DNA of 44,855 bases from Candidatus Parabacteroides intestinigallinarum (GCA_019114945.1 DXEN01000029.1:1-44855); one strand, 5' to 3'. Shown: positions 7,916 through 16,845, counted from the stretch's first letter. Made by a program: numbers and translations. The notes: generated from the letters alone by a model not told the origin.

Positions 7916-9592
7916 TTAACGCACGGCCGCCCGCGCCTTCTCAACGGCCTCGTTGATGTTACTACAAATATTCTCCGCTCCAATCTTTTGATCGAATCCC
8001 GCCTTGGCCAGTACGCCGCGCACCCGCTCGTTGACGCCGGAGAGAATCACGTGGATATGCTCCTCGTGCGAGAGACGCAAAAGACTCTCTAAGTTGTGCA
8101 AGCCGGTAGAATCCATAAAGGGCACTTTCCGCATCCGAAGGATACGCACCTTAGGCTTGTCGCCAATGCTTTGCATAATGCCATCGAACTTGTTCGCGAT
8201 ACCGAAAAAGAAGGGGCCGTCTATCTCGTATACCTCCACGCCCCTCGGCAGCGTGAGCACCTCCTCGTCGTGATGAATCTCACCTTCATCGGAAAGGTCG
8301 ATCTCGTCCGTGGTAACCGAGACACGAGTCGTTTCCGCCACACGGCGCATAAAGAAGAGCATCGCGATCAAGAGACCAATTTCGATGGCGATTGTCAAGT
8401 CGAAAATCACGGTCAGGAAGAAAGTGGCCAACAGGACAGAGACGTCGCTCTTCGGATTCTTCATCAGGGAACGGAACGTGCGCCACTCGCTCATGTTGTA
8501 CGCTACGACAACCAGCACGCCCGCCAGGCAAGCCATCGGGATGTGCTTGGTAAGCGGTCCGAGGAAGAGCAGGATAAGCAGCAATACGGCAGCGTGGACG
8601 ATACCGGCTATCGGACTGCGCCCCCCGTTGTTGATATTGGTCATCGTGCGCGCGATCGCGCCGGTGACAGGAATGCCCCCGAATATCGGCACGATCATAT
8701 TGGCGGCACCTTGCGCGATCAGTTCCGTGTTCGAATTATGCTTGTCGCCCGTCACACCGTCCGCCACGGTAGCGGAAAGAAGCGATTCGATAGCGCCCAA
8801 AATAGCGATCGTAAAAGCGGAAGGCAACAGCAGGTTGATCGTCTCCATATTAAATGTGATAGGCTCGGGACGCGGCAGGGCGGCAGCGATCGTAAAGCGG
8901 TCGCCGATTGTCTCAATCGCCGTCACTCCACCATATATCCGCAGCAAGTAAGCCGCGATAGTCATCACGATAATCGCGATCAGCGAGCCCGGTATTTTCT
9001 TCGTTATTTTAGGGCTGACCGCAATGATGACGACGCTCAGCACTCCAATCGCGAGCGCCCACGGGTTCAAGGTATCGATCGCACCGGCATAAGCGATCCA
9101 TTTCGAGATAAAATCCGCCGGCACCTTCTCCATTGTCAACCCGAACAAGTCTTTAATCTGTGTCGTGAAAATCGTGAGAGCGATACCGCTCGTAAACCCA
9201 ACGACAATCGGATAAGGGATGAATTTAATGACCGTTCCTAACTTCAACGCGCCCATCAGCACCAAGATAAGCCCGGCGATTACGGTAGCGATCGCCAATC
9301 CTTCCAATCCGAAGTTCTGGATAATTCCATATACAATTACGATGAAAGCGCCCGTGGGCCCTCCGATCTGCACATTACATCCGCCCAAGAGCGAGACTAT
9401 GAAACCTCCGATAATCGCCGTAATCAAGCCTTTCTCCGGACTCACGCCGGAAGCGATTCCAAATGCGATGGCCAATGGCAACGCCACGATCCCGACAATG
9501 ACACCCGCCAAGAGGTCGGTCGCGAACCGCTCTTTTGAATAACCTCTTAACGCGGTCATGAGTTTTGGTTGAAAATCCAATTTACTTTTCAT
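7916..9592 (-). CDS. SulP-family anion transporter with STAS domain
   Basis: This 558-residue inner-membrane carrier has the SulP/SLC26 layout: about 12-14 transmembrane segments over residues 25-420, then a cytoplasmic STAS domain at about 440-555. Typical phrases are VALPLAIAFGIASG near the first helix, GGCNVQIGGPTGAF in the substrate region and PIFGGIPVTGAIARTMTNI. The STAS part has the phosphorylatable-site context MDSTGLHNLESL. SulP proteins carry sulfate, bicarbonate or other anions, and the substrate cannot be read from sequence. It is transcribed alone from a divergent promoter shared with the rubrerythrin region. Confidence 0.93.
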   Translation of the reverse strand: MKSKLDFQPKLMTALRGYSKERFATDLLAGVIVGIVALPLAIAFGIASGVSPEKGLITAIIGGFIVSLLGGCNVQIGGPTGAFIVIVYGIIQNFGLEGLAIATVIAGLILVLMGALKLGTVIKFIPYPIVVGFTSGIALTIFTTQIKDLFGLTMEKVPADFISKWIAYAGAIDTLNPWALAIGVLSVVIIAVSPKITKKIPGSLIAIIVMTIAAYLLRIYGGVTAIETIGDRFTIAAALPRPEPITFNMETINLLLPSAFTIAILGAIESLLSATVADGVTGDKHNSNTELIAQGAANMIVPIFGGIPVTGAIARTMTNINNGGRSPIAGIVHAAVLLLILLFLGPLTKHIPMACLAGVLVVVAYNMSEWRTFRSLMKNPKSDVSVLLATFFLTVIFDLTIAIEIGLLIAMLFFMRRVAETTRVSVTTDEIDLSDEGEIHHDEEVLTLPRGVEVYEIDGPFFFGIANKFDGIMQSIGDKPKVRILRMRKVPFMDSTGLHNLESLLRLSHEEHIHVILSGVNERVRGVLAKAGFDQKIGAENICSNINEAVEKARAAVR

Positions 9593-9621
9593 TTCTTGTT
9601 TACCTTTTTAGTTAGAAGCCG

Positions 9622-9629
9622 CAAAGGTA
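9622..9629 (-). promoter_or_regulatory. Candidate -7 element for the SulP gene
   Basis: On the minus strand this reads TACCTTTG, a perfect TAnnTTTG, about 30 nt before the SulP ATG. No clear -33 TTTG is visible. Confidence 0.55.
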
Positions 9630-9713
9630 GCAAAATTCAGGCATATAATTTCTATCTATCGGACTATAGGAATTATTGAACGCGAAAATGGAAGGTTTCT
9701 CAAAATAAAATCT

Positions 9714-9721
9714 TACCTTTG
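9714..9721 (+). promoter_or_regulatory. Candidate -7 element for the rubrerythrin gene
   Basis: TACCTTTG matches TAnnTTTG exactly and gives a leader of about 45 nt before the rubrerythrin ATG. The -33 region has no TTG at 19-21 nt, which suggests dependence on an activator, although no operator is recognised. Confidence 0.55.
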
Positions 9722-9771
9722 AGCATCAAGATAAAAAAACACTTATTTATTCACTACATAAAATTAGCGTT

Positions 9772-10350
9772 ATGGAAAAAAGTATCAAAGGAACACGTAC
9801 CGAGCAAAATTTATTGAAGTCGTTCGCAGGCGAATCGCAGGCGAGAAGTCGTTATACGTTCTTCGCGAGCGTGGCCAAGAAAGAGGGTTACGAGCAAATC
9901 GCAGGAGTTTTCATGGAAACAGCTGAGCAGGAAAAAGAGCACGCGAAACGTTTCTTTAAGTTCCTGGAAGGTGGCATGGTAGAGATCACCGCATCTTTCC
10001 CCGCAGGCGTAATCGGGACGACCGCCGAGAATTTGGCCGCGGCGGCGGCGGGCGAGAACGAGGAATGGGCAGAATTGTATCCCACTTTCGCTGACATCGC
10101 CGAGGAGGAAGGTTTCAAGCAAATCGCCGTTGTCTTCCGTATGATCGCCAAGGTAGAGGCGGAACACGAGAAACGTTATCGCAAGTTATTGCAGAACGTG
10201 ACGGAGAACAAGGTATTCGAGAAAGATGGCGTTATCTATTGGCAATGCCGCAACTGCGGTTATGTACACGAGGGAAAGAGCGCCCCGGTTACTTGCCCGG
10301 CCTGCGCGCATCCGCAAGCTTTCTTCGAGCCGATGAAGCAGAATTATTAA
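9772..10350 (+). CDS. rbr: Rubrerythrin
   Basis: Rubrerythrins reduce hydrogen peroxide in anaerobes. The 192-residue protein has an N-terminal ferritin-like di-iron four-helix bundle (about 5-145) with ligand-bearing motifs ESQARSRY, ETAEQEKEHAKRF, EEWAELYPTFADIAEEEGF and EAEHEKRY. A C-terminal rubredoxin-like Fe(SCys)4 site follows, with C159/C162 (CRNC) and C175/C178 (CPAC). Both metal sites look complete. It is a single-gene transcript, with its own -7 element upstream and a strong terminator 10 bp downstream. Confidence 0.95.
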   Translation: MEKSIKGTRTEQNLLKSFAGESQARSRYTFFASVAKKEGYEQIAGVFMETAEQEKEHAKRFFKFLEGGMVEITASFPAGVIGTTAENLAAAAAGENEEWAELYPTFADIAEEEGFKQIAVVFRMIAKVEAEHEKRYRKLLQNVTENKVFEKDGVIYWQCRNCGYVHEGKSAPVTCPACAHPQAFFEPMKQNY

Positions 10351-10360
10351 TTCCTTTTTA

Positions 10361-10406
10361 GGAGGCTGTGCCAATGCCTAATTTTGACACAGCCTCCTTT
10401 TTATTT
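10361..10406 (+). terminator. Strong intrinsic terminator after rubrerythrin
   Basis: GGAGGCTGTG (10361-10370) pairs with CACAGCCTCC (10388-10397), a perfect 10-bp stem, followed by TTTTTATTT. The loop is 17 nt. Positions 10368-10396 are nearly identical in reverse to 6541-6569, so this terminator is built from a dispersed sequence. Confidence 0.85.
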
Positions 10407-10416
10407 CTCTAATAAA

Positions 10417-11988
10417 TCATTTCTTCGGCGGATAGTCGATCGTGTAATGCAACCCGCGGCTCTCTTTCCGCTCCATCGCCTGGCGGGTAATCAGATAACC
10501 GACATTGATCATGTTACGCAACTCGCACAATTCCCGCGACGCCTTGCAACGCTTGAACAAACGCTCCGTCTCCTCGTAAAGAATATCCAGACGGTTCCAA
10601 GCACGAATCAGGCGTACGTTACTCCGCACGATACCCACATACGATTCCATGATTTGATTCACTTCTTTCATGCTTTGGGTAATCAACACGCGCTCTTCGT
10701 TCGAGATCGTTCCCTCGTCGTTCCATTCCGGGATATCATGGTTGAAATCATAACGGTCGATCACGCTCAAGGAATGGCGGGCGACAGCGTCGGCGTATAC
10801 GACGGCCTCGATCAATGAATTGGAAGCCAAACGATTTCCGCCGTGCAAGCCCGTGCAGGAACACTCGCCGATAGCGTATAACCGACGGATACTGGACTGC
10901 CCGTCCAAATCGACCTTGATGCCACCGCACAAATAATGTGCGGCAGGCGCTACAGGGATATAATCCTTCGTGATATCGATGCCTAAACTCAAGCACTTCT
11001 TGTAAATATTCGGGAAATGCCGTTTTGTCTCCTCCGGATCTTTATGCGTCACGTCCAGATAGACATGATCCTCACCGCGTTGCTTCATCTCGCTATCGAT
11101 CGCGCGCGCCACGATATCGCGCGGCGCCAAAGACAGGCGCGGATCGTATTTCTGCATAAACTCCTCCCCGCTTTGGTTCCGAAGCACGGCACCATAACCG
11201 CGCATCGCCTCCGTAATCAGGAAACAAGGACGATCGCCCGGATGATACAACGCCGTCGGGTGGAATTGGATGAACTCCATATCCTTTACCAAGCCTTTCG
11301 CCCGATACACCATCGCGATGCCATCGCCCGTGGCGACCAACGGATTGGTCGTGTTGCGGTAAACGGCCTCGCAACCGCCGGTAGCCATCACCGTGACTCT
11401 CGACAGGAAAGTGTGCACCTCGCCCGTCTCCTCATCCAGCACATACGCACCATAACACTTGATGCCCGGCGTATGACGGGTGACGATAATGCCCAAATGA
11501 TGTTGGGTGATAATCTCCACCGCATAATAATTCGTGAATATGTGGATGTTCGGATGCTTGTTCACCGCCCTGATCAGACTGGTTTGGATTTCCGCGCCCG
11601 TATTGTCGGCATGATGCAAAATACGAAACTCGGAATGACCACCCTCGCGATGCAAGTCGAACTCGCCATTCTCTTTCTTGTCAAACTGCACGCCCCAGTT
11701 AATAAGCGCCTGTATTTGCGCAGGCGCCTCGCGTACCACTTTCTCCACGGCCGCCCGGTCGCTAATCCAATCGCCGGCGATCATCGTATCCTCGATATGC
11801 TTCTCGAAGTTGTCCACTCGCAGATTGGTCACGGAAGCGATACCGCCTTGCGCAAAATAGGTATTCGCCTCCTCTTGGCCGGCCTTGCAAATCAGCGCGA
11901 CTTGCTTGCCTTGATCGGCCACCTTCAAGGCGAGACTCATGCCCGCAATTCCGGAGCCTATGACTAAATAATCATATTCATATATCAT
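10417..11988 (-). CDS. nadB: L-aspartate oxidase
   Basis: It oxidises L-aspartate to iminoaspartate, the first step of de novo NAD synthesis. It belongs to the succinate dehydrogenase/fumarate reductase flavoprotein superfamily. The 523-residue protein starts with the FAD-binding VIGSGIAGMSLALK (G11, G13, G16). It also shows TYFAQGGIASV, HREGGHSEFRILHHAD, EFIQFHPTALY and CGGIKVD, then GLHGGNRLASNSL, all typical of NadB. The ATG at 11988 is chosen because AAGGA lies 7 nt before it; an upstream in-frame start at 12009 would overlap the likely -7 box. Without nadA or nadC nearby it is a lone gene here. Confidence 0.95.
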   Translation of the reverse strand: MIYEYDYLVIGSGIAGMSLALKVADQGKQVALICKAGQEEANTYFAQGGIASVTNLRVDNFEKHIEDTMIAGDWISDRAAVEKVVREAPAQIQALINWGVQFDKKENGEFDLHREGGHSEFRILHHADNTGAEIQTSLIRAVNKHPNIHIFTNYYAVEIITQHHLGIIVTRHTPGIKCYGAYVLDEETGEVHTFLSRVTVMATGGCEAVYRNTTNPLVATGDGIAMVYRAKGLVKDMEFIQFHPTALYHPGDRPCFLITEAMRGYGAVLRNQSGEEFMQKYDPRLSLAPRDIVARAIDSEMKQRGEDHVYLDVTHKDPEETKRHFPNIYKKCLSLGIDITKDYIPVAPAAHYLCGGIKVDLDGQSSIRRLYAIGECSCTGLHGGNRLASNSLIEAVVYADAVARHSLSVIDRYDFNHDIPEWNDEGTISNEERVLITQSMKEVNQIMESYVGIVRSNVRLIRAWNRLDILYEETERLFKRCKASRELCELRNMINVGYLITRQAMERKESRGLHYTIDYPPKK

Positions 11989-12008
11989 TTTCGTATCCTT
12001 TAGAGCCA

Positions 12009-12016
12009 CAAAGTTA
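12009..12016 (-). promoter_or_regulatory. Candidate -7 element for nadB
   Basis: The minus strand reads TAACTTTG, a full match to TAnnTTTG, about 20 nt before the chosen nadB start and its AAGGA ribosome-binding site. Confidence 0.5.
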
Positions 12017-12152
12017 GGAATTTACTGTTTTGATATTTCTTTTTCACGCGGCTTTTCGTTCTTATACCTGCTTTTATGCCTTCTCCGCATACACTTTATC
12101 ACATCGTTATGTTTTATTAGTTGGCAGATGACATTATTTAAAGGTTTACCTC

Positions 12153-12182
12153 TTGACAAATAACGAGAAGTCCGTACCTTTG
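12153..12182 (+). promoter_or_regulatory. Promoter of an orphan short transcript
   Basis: TTG (12153-12155) within CTTGACA and TACCTTTG (12175-12182) are 19 nt apart, an excellent Bacteroidota promoter. No rightward protein gene follows: the next gene, at 12275, points left. A transcript would start near 12189 and meet a strong terminator at 12237-12265. Confidence 0.65.
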
Positions 12183-12188
12183 CAACGT

Positions 12189-12265
12189 GGTTTTTTCATA
12201 ATAGTATTAGATTTAAGGTTAACAAAGTTGATTAGGGCTTGTCGTGAGACAAGCTTTAATTTTTT
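12189..12265 (+). ncRNA. Candidate small RNA of about 75 nt
   Basis: The segment between a consensus promoter and a strong intrinsic terminator has no convincing open reading frame. It contains an A+T-rich 5' part with the phrase AAGGTTAACAAAG and then the terminator stem. I do not recognise it as 6S RNA (too short), tmRNA, SRP RNA or any riboswitch. It could be a trans-acting sRNA, an antisense regulator of the nadB or esterase 5'/3' ends, or a decayed leader that lost its gene. The 5' end is estimated from the -7 box and not observed. Confidence 0.5.
12237..12265 (+). terminator. Intrinsic terminator of the orphan short transcript
   Basis: GCTTGTC (12237-12243) and GACAAGC (12248-12254) form a perfect 7-bp stem with a GTGA loop, followed by TTTAATTTTTTAT. 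The T-run exists only for rightward transcription, so it does not primarily serve the leftward esterase gene. Confidence 0.8.
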
Positions 12266-12274
12266 ATAGTAATC

Positions 12275-13474
12275 CTATCGCTTAAACAGCATAGGGGCGA
12301 ATTTCGAAAGATAGATACGCCAGTTTTTCCAGATGTGACCGCCGTCGCTCTCATAATATTCGTACTGATAACCATTCTCGTCCAGCTTGGCTCGAAAATC
12401 CACATTATTCTTATATAAGAAGTCCGTCTTGCCAATAGCGATCCAATACAATTTGGGACGCTTGCTGAATTGGATTTTCAACTTCTCGTCCATATTTTGA
12501 TAAATGGGCGATTGAGAATCCTCTCTTGGCAAGATCGCCGCGGAGAAAAGACCTACGTAATCGAACATATCGGGATACTGCTTCGAGATGTGCAGCGAGT
12601 GGAAACCTCCCATGGAAAGTCCCGCTATCGCCCGTCCGGATTTCTTCTTTTCCACCCGATAATTCCGCTCTATGAATTTCACGACATCCGGGAAACTCTC
12701 TTCCATGCTACCTTCCATCGTACGCGGCAATTGCATATTAGGTTTCACCAGCCCCAAGCTGGATTCGCCCGGAGCGGCCTCTTGATCCACATTCCCGTTC
12801 GTCATGACAACGATCATCGGTTTCGCCTCGCCTCGCGCGATCAGGTTGTCCATGATCTGCGCCGTACGGCCCAACGTAATCCAAGCCTCCTCGTCACCTC
12901 CCATGCCATGCAACAGGTAGAACACCGGATATCGCTTACCACTCGTCTCGTAGCCAGCCGGCGTGTAAATAGTCACGCGGCGCTCTTTCCCTAACGTCGG
13001 GCTATCGTACCAACGACGAGCCACGGTCCCGTGCGGCACATCATTTATACTATACAAATCACCTTGCCCGCCTTTAACGATGAAGATATTCGTGATACTT
13101 GCCACGTCGCGGCTTAAGTAAACATTATTCGGGTCAGTAGTCTTGATACCGTCCACGATAAAAGAATAACTATACAGTTCGGAAGGAAGCGGCTGGGGAG
13201 TGGTATATTCCCACACTCCTTTCTCTCCTTCTTTCAAATCCGCCGTTCCCGGCACGTCGGCTGTCCCGAACTGGGTTTCGACTTTTTGCGTAGGCAAGAA
13301 ATCACCCGTGACTTGCACCCGGATCGCTTTGGGCGCCAAGAAACGGAATGTCACGGTGTTGTCCGGATGAATCTCCGGCGAGATAATGTCTTGTCCACCC
13401 CAAAGCGCTTGCTGGGCGAACGCAGCCATGCTGAATAAAACAAGTACGGCCAAAAGTGAGAATCTTTTCTTCAT
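12275..13474 (-). CDS. Secreted CE1-type esterase
   Basis: This 399-residue exported alpha/beta-hydrolase of the esterase D/feruloyl esterase family (carbohydrate esterase 1-like) probably removes acyl groups from dietary polysaccharides or other esters. It has a signal peptide (ending about AFAQ) and an N-terminal beta-sandwich of the E-set/CBM48-like type (about 30-130: VTFRFLAPKAIRVQVTGDF). The esterase domain (about 150-398) contains YLLHGMGGDEEAW. The likely catalytic triad is S287 in GLSMGG, D351 in GKTDFL and H380 in DGGHIW. No SusC/SusD pair or glycosidase adjoins it, so its substrate is open. A minus-strand TACATTCG lies about 36 nt upstream. Confidence 0.88.
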   Translation of the reverse strand: MKKRFSLLAVLVLFSMAAFAQQALWGGQDIISPEIHPDNTVTFRFLAPKAIRVQVTGDFLPTQKVETQFGTADVPGTADLKEGEKGVWEYTTPQPLPSELYSYSFIVDGIKTTDPNNVYLSRDVASITNIFIVKGGQGDLYSINDVPHGTVARRWYDSPTLGKERRVTIYTPAGYETSGKRYPVFYLLHGMGGDEEAWITLGRTAQIMDNLIARGEAKPMIVVMTNGNVDQEAAPGESSLGLVKPNMQLPRTMEGSMEESFPDVVKFIERNYRVEKKKSGRAIAGLSMGGFHSLHISKQYPDMFDYVGLFSAAILPREDSQSPIYQNMDEKLKIQFSKRPKLYWIAIGKTDFLYKNNVDFRAKLDENGYQYEYYESDGGHIWKNWRIYLSKFAPMLFKR

Positions 13475-13509
13475 GATGTTATAATATTTAAGGAATATAA
13501 TGCTTTACG

Positions 13510-13517
13510 CGAATGTA
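13510..13517 (-). promoter_or_regulatory. Candidate -7 element for the esterase gene
   Basis: The minus strand reads TACATTCG, one change from TAnnTTTG, at a suitable distance (about 36 nt) from the esterase ATG. The same octamer precedes ruvB. Confidence 0.35.
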
Positions 13518-13527
13518 ATGAAAAATA

Positions 13528-14772
13528 TCAGGATGTCGTATTAACCAGGGAATTTTCTTCCCCGATCAGGCAATAAGCCCGATAGCAAGTATCACTTTTT
13601 ACAGGGCAAAGCGATATGTACCCGCACTCGAACCGCCCGCTCTCGAATCGCGGGGGATAAGTATCCAGCATATGCCGGTGATTCACCAAGGACTTGCCTT
13701 CCGGACCATCGTAAACAACCCGGAATATACCGTGCCTGCCCGGTAGGATCCAATTCTGATACAGCAGGTGGGCGACAATCCCCATCGTGTATCGCATATT
13801 AATCTCGACACAAGGATGAATCGCATGCGTGCCATCGGCCTGTTTATAAATAAGCATATCTACACCTATATATCCTTTGTAGCGGGAACCATAAAGCTCT
13901 CGCAATACGTCGCGAACACTTTGTCGCACCCGCGCGTAGTTCGCTTCCCCTATCAAGCGGACGATACAGGAAGCCAAAACTCGCGAATCGTCCAAACGAT
14001 TCCCGGCATAAGCGCCGCGGGAGTCGGTATCGAATACGGATAGCCCACTATCGTGTATTTCCCCTTCTCCATCGGAATAGAACTCCAAGGCAAAGTCTCG
14101 CGTTTTTTCCAAGGCCCGCTCGATACAGACAAACTCTTGTTTAGCGAGCGTCCCTTTTAGCCAATCGAGGCTTTTGCGGTCAGGAGTCCGCCCCGTTATC
14201 CAACACAAGCCCCGCCCGGACGATGAATAAGGCGCTTTCGCCACGAATGGGGGCTCGTTCGCTTGCAAATAAGCGGCTACTTGCCGCATATCCGCACAAA
14301 AACCAGGTAATGGGGGAAGAGACATATCCGGCATCTTATCCCGCAACATCCGCATACATTCCACGGCGCTTTGCCTACCGCTTAGCTTTTCGTAATCGGG
14401 CTTCCATTCCGGCACATGTAGCGGAGCTCCTGTCCGGGTTCGTAACCGCTCAAATTGATGCAGGCAATCGGGAGACAATCCCCAAGGCGTGACTTCTACC
14501 GGAAGCAAGGATACGGCTTTCGAGGTTAACTCGTCGCGGGAAACAAGCCGTGGGAACAAACGAGCCATGTGAGGGAAACCAGCGAGGAAATGGCGTACTT
14601 CGGAAAGGCATTCGTCATGCAGGAAAACAAAGTCTTCCTCCCGGGCATACCAAAGGGGAAGCGATGCCAAATCGCGCCGCATCTTTCGCACGTTGGCTGG
14701 CGGCGTATAATTCAGCGTGCGTTGATAGATGGCCGCTTCGTATCCCGGATTGAAAAAGTGTAAACGTGGCAT
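13528..14772 (-). CDS. Uncharacterised ATP-grasp-like protein
   Basis: I do not recognise a named family for this 414-residue protein, which is probably cytoplasmic (no signal peptide or membrane segment). Several features suggest an ATP-grasp fold. FVAKAPYSSSGRGL, near residue 185, resembles the nucleotide-binding Lys and small-residue loop. YIGVDMLIY is followed by PCVEINMRYTMG, which looks like the Mg-binding Glu-x-Asn segment. The N-terminus HFFNPGYEAAI and the early LPLWYAREEDFVFL are distinctive and may form a pre-ATP-grasp domain. If correct, it would ligate a carboxylate to an amine, but substrate and pathway are unknown. It lies 142 bp downstream of the DUF349 gene, separated from it by a terminator. 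Confidence 0.6.
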   Translation of the reverse strand: MPRLHFFNPGYEAAIYQRTLNYTPPANVRKMRRDLASLPLWYAREEDFVFLHDECLSEVRHFLAGFPHMARLFPRLVSRDELTSKAVSLLPVEVTPWGLSPDCLHQFERLRTRTGAPLHVPEWKPDYEKLSGRQSAVECMRMLRDKMPDMSLPPLPGFCADMRQVAAYLQANEPPFVAKAPYSSSGRGLCWITGRTPDRKSLDWLKGTLAKQEFVCIERALEKTRDFALEFYSDGEGEIHDSGLSVFDTDSRGAYAGNRLDDSRVLASCIVRLIGEANYARVRQSVRDVLRELYGSRYKGYIGVDMLIYKQADGTHAIHPCVEINMRYTMGIVAHLLYQNWILPGRHGIFRVVYDGPEGKSLVNHRHMLDTYPPRFESGRFECGYISLCPVKSDTCYRAYCLIGEENSLVNTTS

Positions 14773-14792
14773 AAGCGCTTCTCTCTATTGAT

Positions 14793-14855
14793 AAAAAAGA
14801 AACACGAATCACATGGAGGGAGCGAACAACACACGCCCAAGCCATGCGATTCGTG
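14793..14855 (-). terminator. Terminator of the DUF349 gene
   Basis: Reading leftward, the arms are 14855-14842 (CACGAATCGCATGG) and 14816-14803 (CCATGTGATTCGTG), which pair with one mismatch. They are followed by TTTCTTTTTTATC. The T-run reaches to within 20 nt of the ATP-grasp-like gene's start, so that gene would need read-through or a promoter inside the hairpin. Confidence 0.75.
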
Positions 14856-14915
14856 CCTTATTAAAAGCGAATCGTCCGTATTTCCTCAGACACTCCCCTC
14901 AAAAGAAGATGGATA

Positions 14916-16769
14916 TTATTCCAGGTTTTCGTCGATAGCTTCGATCTTCTGGATCGTCAAGGCCATATCCTCTTTCAGCTTCTCGATCTTACGTTCCATC
15001 TCCTTCAGCAAACCTCCGCCTCCTTTCGAGGAAACGCTCAAGAACCCGATATTGTTCTCATACGTCTGCAACTCACTCTTCATGCGCTCGTACGTACGCA
15101 TCAGCTTGTCGCGCTCGCCGAACAACCGCCCTTTGCCGCGTTCGCCACTGGTCATCTCGCTCAAGTTATTGCGGAACGACTGCATCTTACGATCGTTCTG
15201 GTCGACATTGAGGCGATCGAACAATTGGTCTACGGCCTCGTGATATTCTTTGTAAATCTTATCTTTCTCCTTGAACGGCACGAAACCTATCTTGTTCCAC
15301 TCCGCCATATAGCCTTTCAACGCAGCGAGGGCCTCGTCGTGTTCCATATTCTCGTCGATGTTCCGGATCTGGGCGATCAATTCTTTTTTCGCGGCGAGGT
15401 TCGCTTGCTCAACGCTCCGTTGCGACACGACATTCTTGTTCTTTTGCTCGAAGAAATAATCGCACGCGGAGATGAACCGTTTCCATACGGCATCCGAATG
15501 CTTCCGGGCCACCGGTCCAATCGTCTTCCATTCTTTCTGGAGAGCGATCATCTTGTCGGTCGTATCTTTCCAGTCCGTGCTATCTTTCAAGGCTTCCGCC
15601 TGCTCGCATAAAGCTCGTTTCGCCTCCAGGTTTTTCTCCATCTCGCTTTTGATCGTCTTATAGAACTCGCTCTTCTTCTCGAAATAAGCGTCGCAAGCGG
15701 CACGGAAGCGCTCGAAAATCTTCACGTTGTGTTTCTTCGGAGCGAATCCAATCTTTTTCCATTGCTCCTGCAAGCCGATCACCACCTTGTTCATCTCGTC
15801 CCAATCCTTGAAAGTCTTTAAGGAAGAGAAATCAATCGCCTCGATTTTCTCGCAGATAGCGGTTTTCGCCTCCAGGTTCTCTTGCTCCTTCGCTTTCAAT
15901 TTCTCGAAATGCTCTTGGTGCCGTTTATTGATCACGGTAGAGGCCGCCTTGAAACGCGCCCATAAATCCTCGCGCAATTCCTTGGCCACTGGACCTATCT
16001 CGCGCCATTGCTGATGCAATTTTTGCAATTGGTGGAAAGCCGATATCACGTCGGGCTCGTTACCCAATTTCTCTACCGTCTCGCAAAGGGCTGTCTTCAA
16101 CTCCAAGTTCTTCTTGAAATCGTAATCCCGGAACTGGTTATTTATCTTGATGATGTCATAAAATTTCTCGCAATACATCTGGTAGCTCTTCCATAGCTCG
16201 TTCACGTGCTCTTGGGGAACCGCCTTGATCTCCTTCCATTTCTGTTGGATTTCCTTGAAAGCGTTGTACAACTTGTTGAAATCGTCCTGGCTCTCGCACA
16301 ATGCCTTCAACTGATCTATCAATTGCAGCTTTAAAGCGTAGTTCGCGGCTTTCACACGCTCCTCTTCCGCCAGCAAGATCGCCTTTTTCTCCTTATACGA
16401 GGCGAGCAGCTCTTTCAATTGGTTCTCGCTCTCGTCCTGAGGAGCGACAAAGTCCGCTTCCTCGCCACCGTTCGCGACAAACTCCTTTTTTTGCTCCTCT
16501 ACCTCGTTTCGACGAATCTTGTAGTAAGCTTGCTTCAAAGCCTCTACTTCCCCGCGGGAAGATTCCACGGGAGTCTCGACCAATGTCGCCAGCTTCGCGA
16601 GGATTTCATCTTTGGTTAATTTACTCGCGGCGATAGTTGTAGCCGCTTCCGTTGCCTCGCCGGGCTCCGCCGCGGCGATAACATTTGTTTCCGGCATTTC
16701 AGCCGTTGTCTTCGTTTCTTCCAATTTACCGGTTTCTTCCGGCAAATTAGTTCCCTGAGTGTCCATCAT
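14916..16769 (-). CDS. DUF349 domain protein, long coiled helical protein
   Basis: The 617-residue protein has an acidic, Thr/Ala/Glu-rich N-terminus (about 1-60). A long, almost wholly helical region then carries repeated DUF349 units. The repeat signature is a Trp-containing phrase: QQKWKEIKAVPQ, HQQWREIGPVAK, QEQWKKIGFAPKK, QKEWKTIGPVARK and MAEWNKIGFVPFK, each about 70-75 residues apart and each followed by an LWxxF/IFxxF-like helix. DUF349 proteins are widespread in Bacteroidota and of unclear function, though RNA or ribosome-related roles have been suggested for relatives. The apparent upstream start is a TTG, so I prefer the ATG at 16769, with another ATG directly after it at 16766. 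Confidence 0.9.
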   Translation of the reverse strand: MMDTQGTNLPEETGKLEETKTTAEMPETNVIAAAEPGEATEAATTIAASKLTKDEILAKLATLVETPVESSRGEVEALKQAYYKIRRNEVEEQKKEFVANGGEEADFVAPQDESENQLKELLASYKEKKAILLAEEERVKAANYALKLQLIDQLKALCESQDDFNKLYNAFKEIQQKWKEIKAVPQEHVNELWKSYQMYCEKFYDIIKINNQFRDYDFKKNLELKTALCETVEKLGNEPDVISAFHQLQKLHQQWREIGPVAKELREDLWARFKAASTVINKRHQEHFEKLKAKEQENLEAKTAICEKIEAIDFSSLKTFKDWDEMNKVVIGLQEQWKKIGFAPKKHNVKIFERFRAACDAYFEKKSEFYKTIKSEMEKNLEAKRALCEQAEALKDSTDWKDTTDKMIALQKEWKTIGPVARKHSDAVWKRFISACDYFFEQKNKNVVSQRSVEQANLAAKKELIAQIRNIDENMEHDEALAALKGYMAEWNKIGFVPFKEKDKIYKEYHEAVDQLFDRLNVDQNDRKMQSFRNNLSEMTSGERGKGRLFGERDKLMRTYERMKSELQTYENNIGFLSVSSKGGGGLLKEMERKIEKLKEDMALTIQKIEAIDENLE

Positions 16770-16845
16770 ATTCAATCGCTTTTTAAGAACAAGGAATCAT
16801 CGTTCCTGTATCAAGTCACAAATTAAACTAAATAATTTGGAATAT

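Noticed and set aside
8096-9241. 381-codon open frame antisense to the SulP gene
   Set aside because: Its composition is Arg/His/Asp-rich low-information sequence mirroring the transporter's codons; no start signal or homology supports it.
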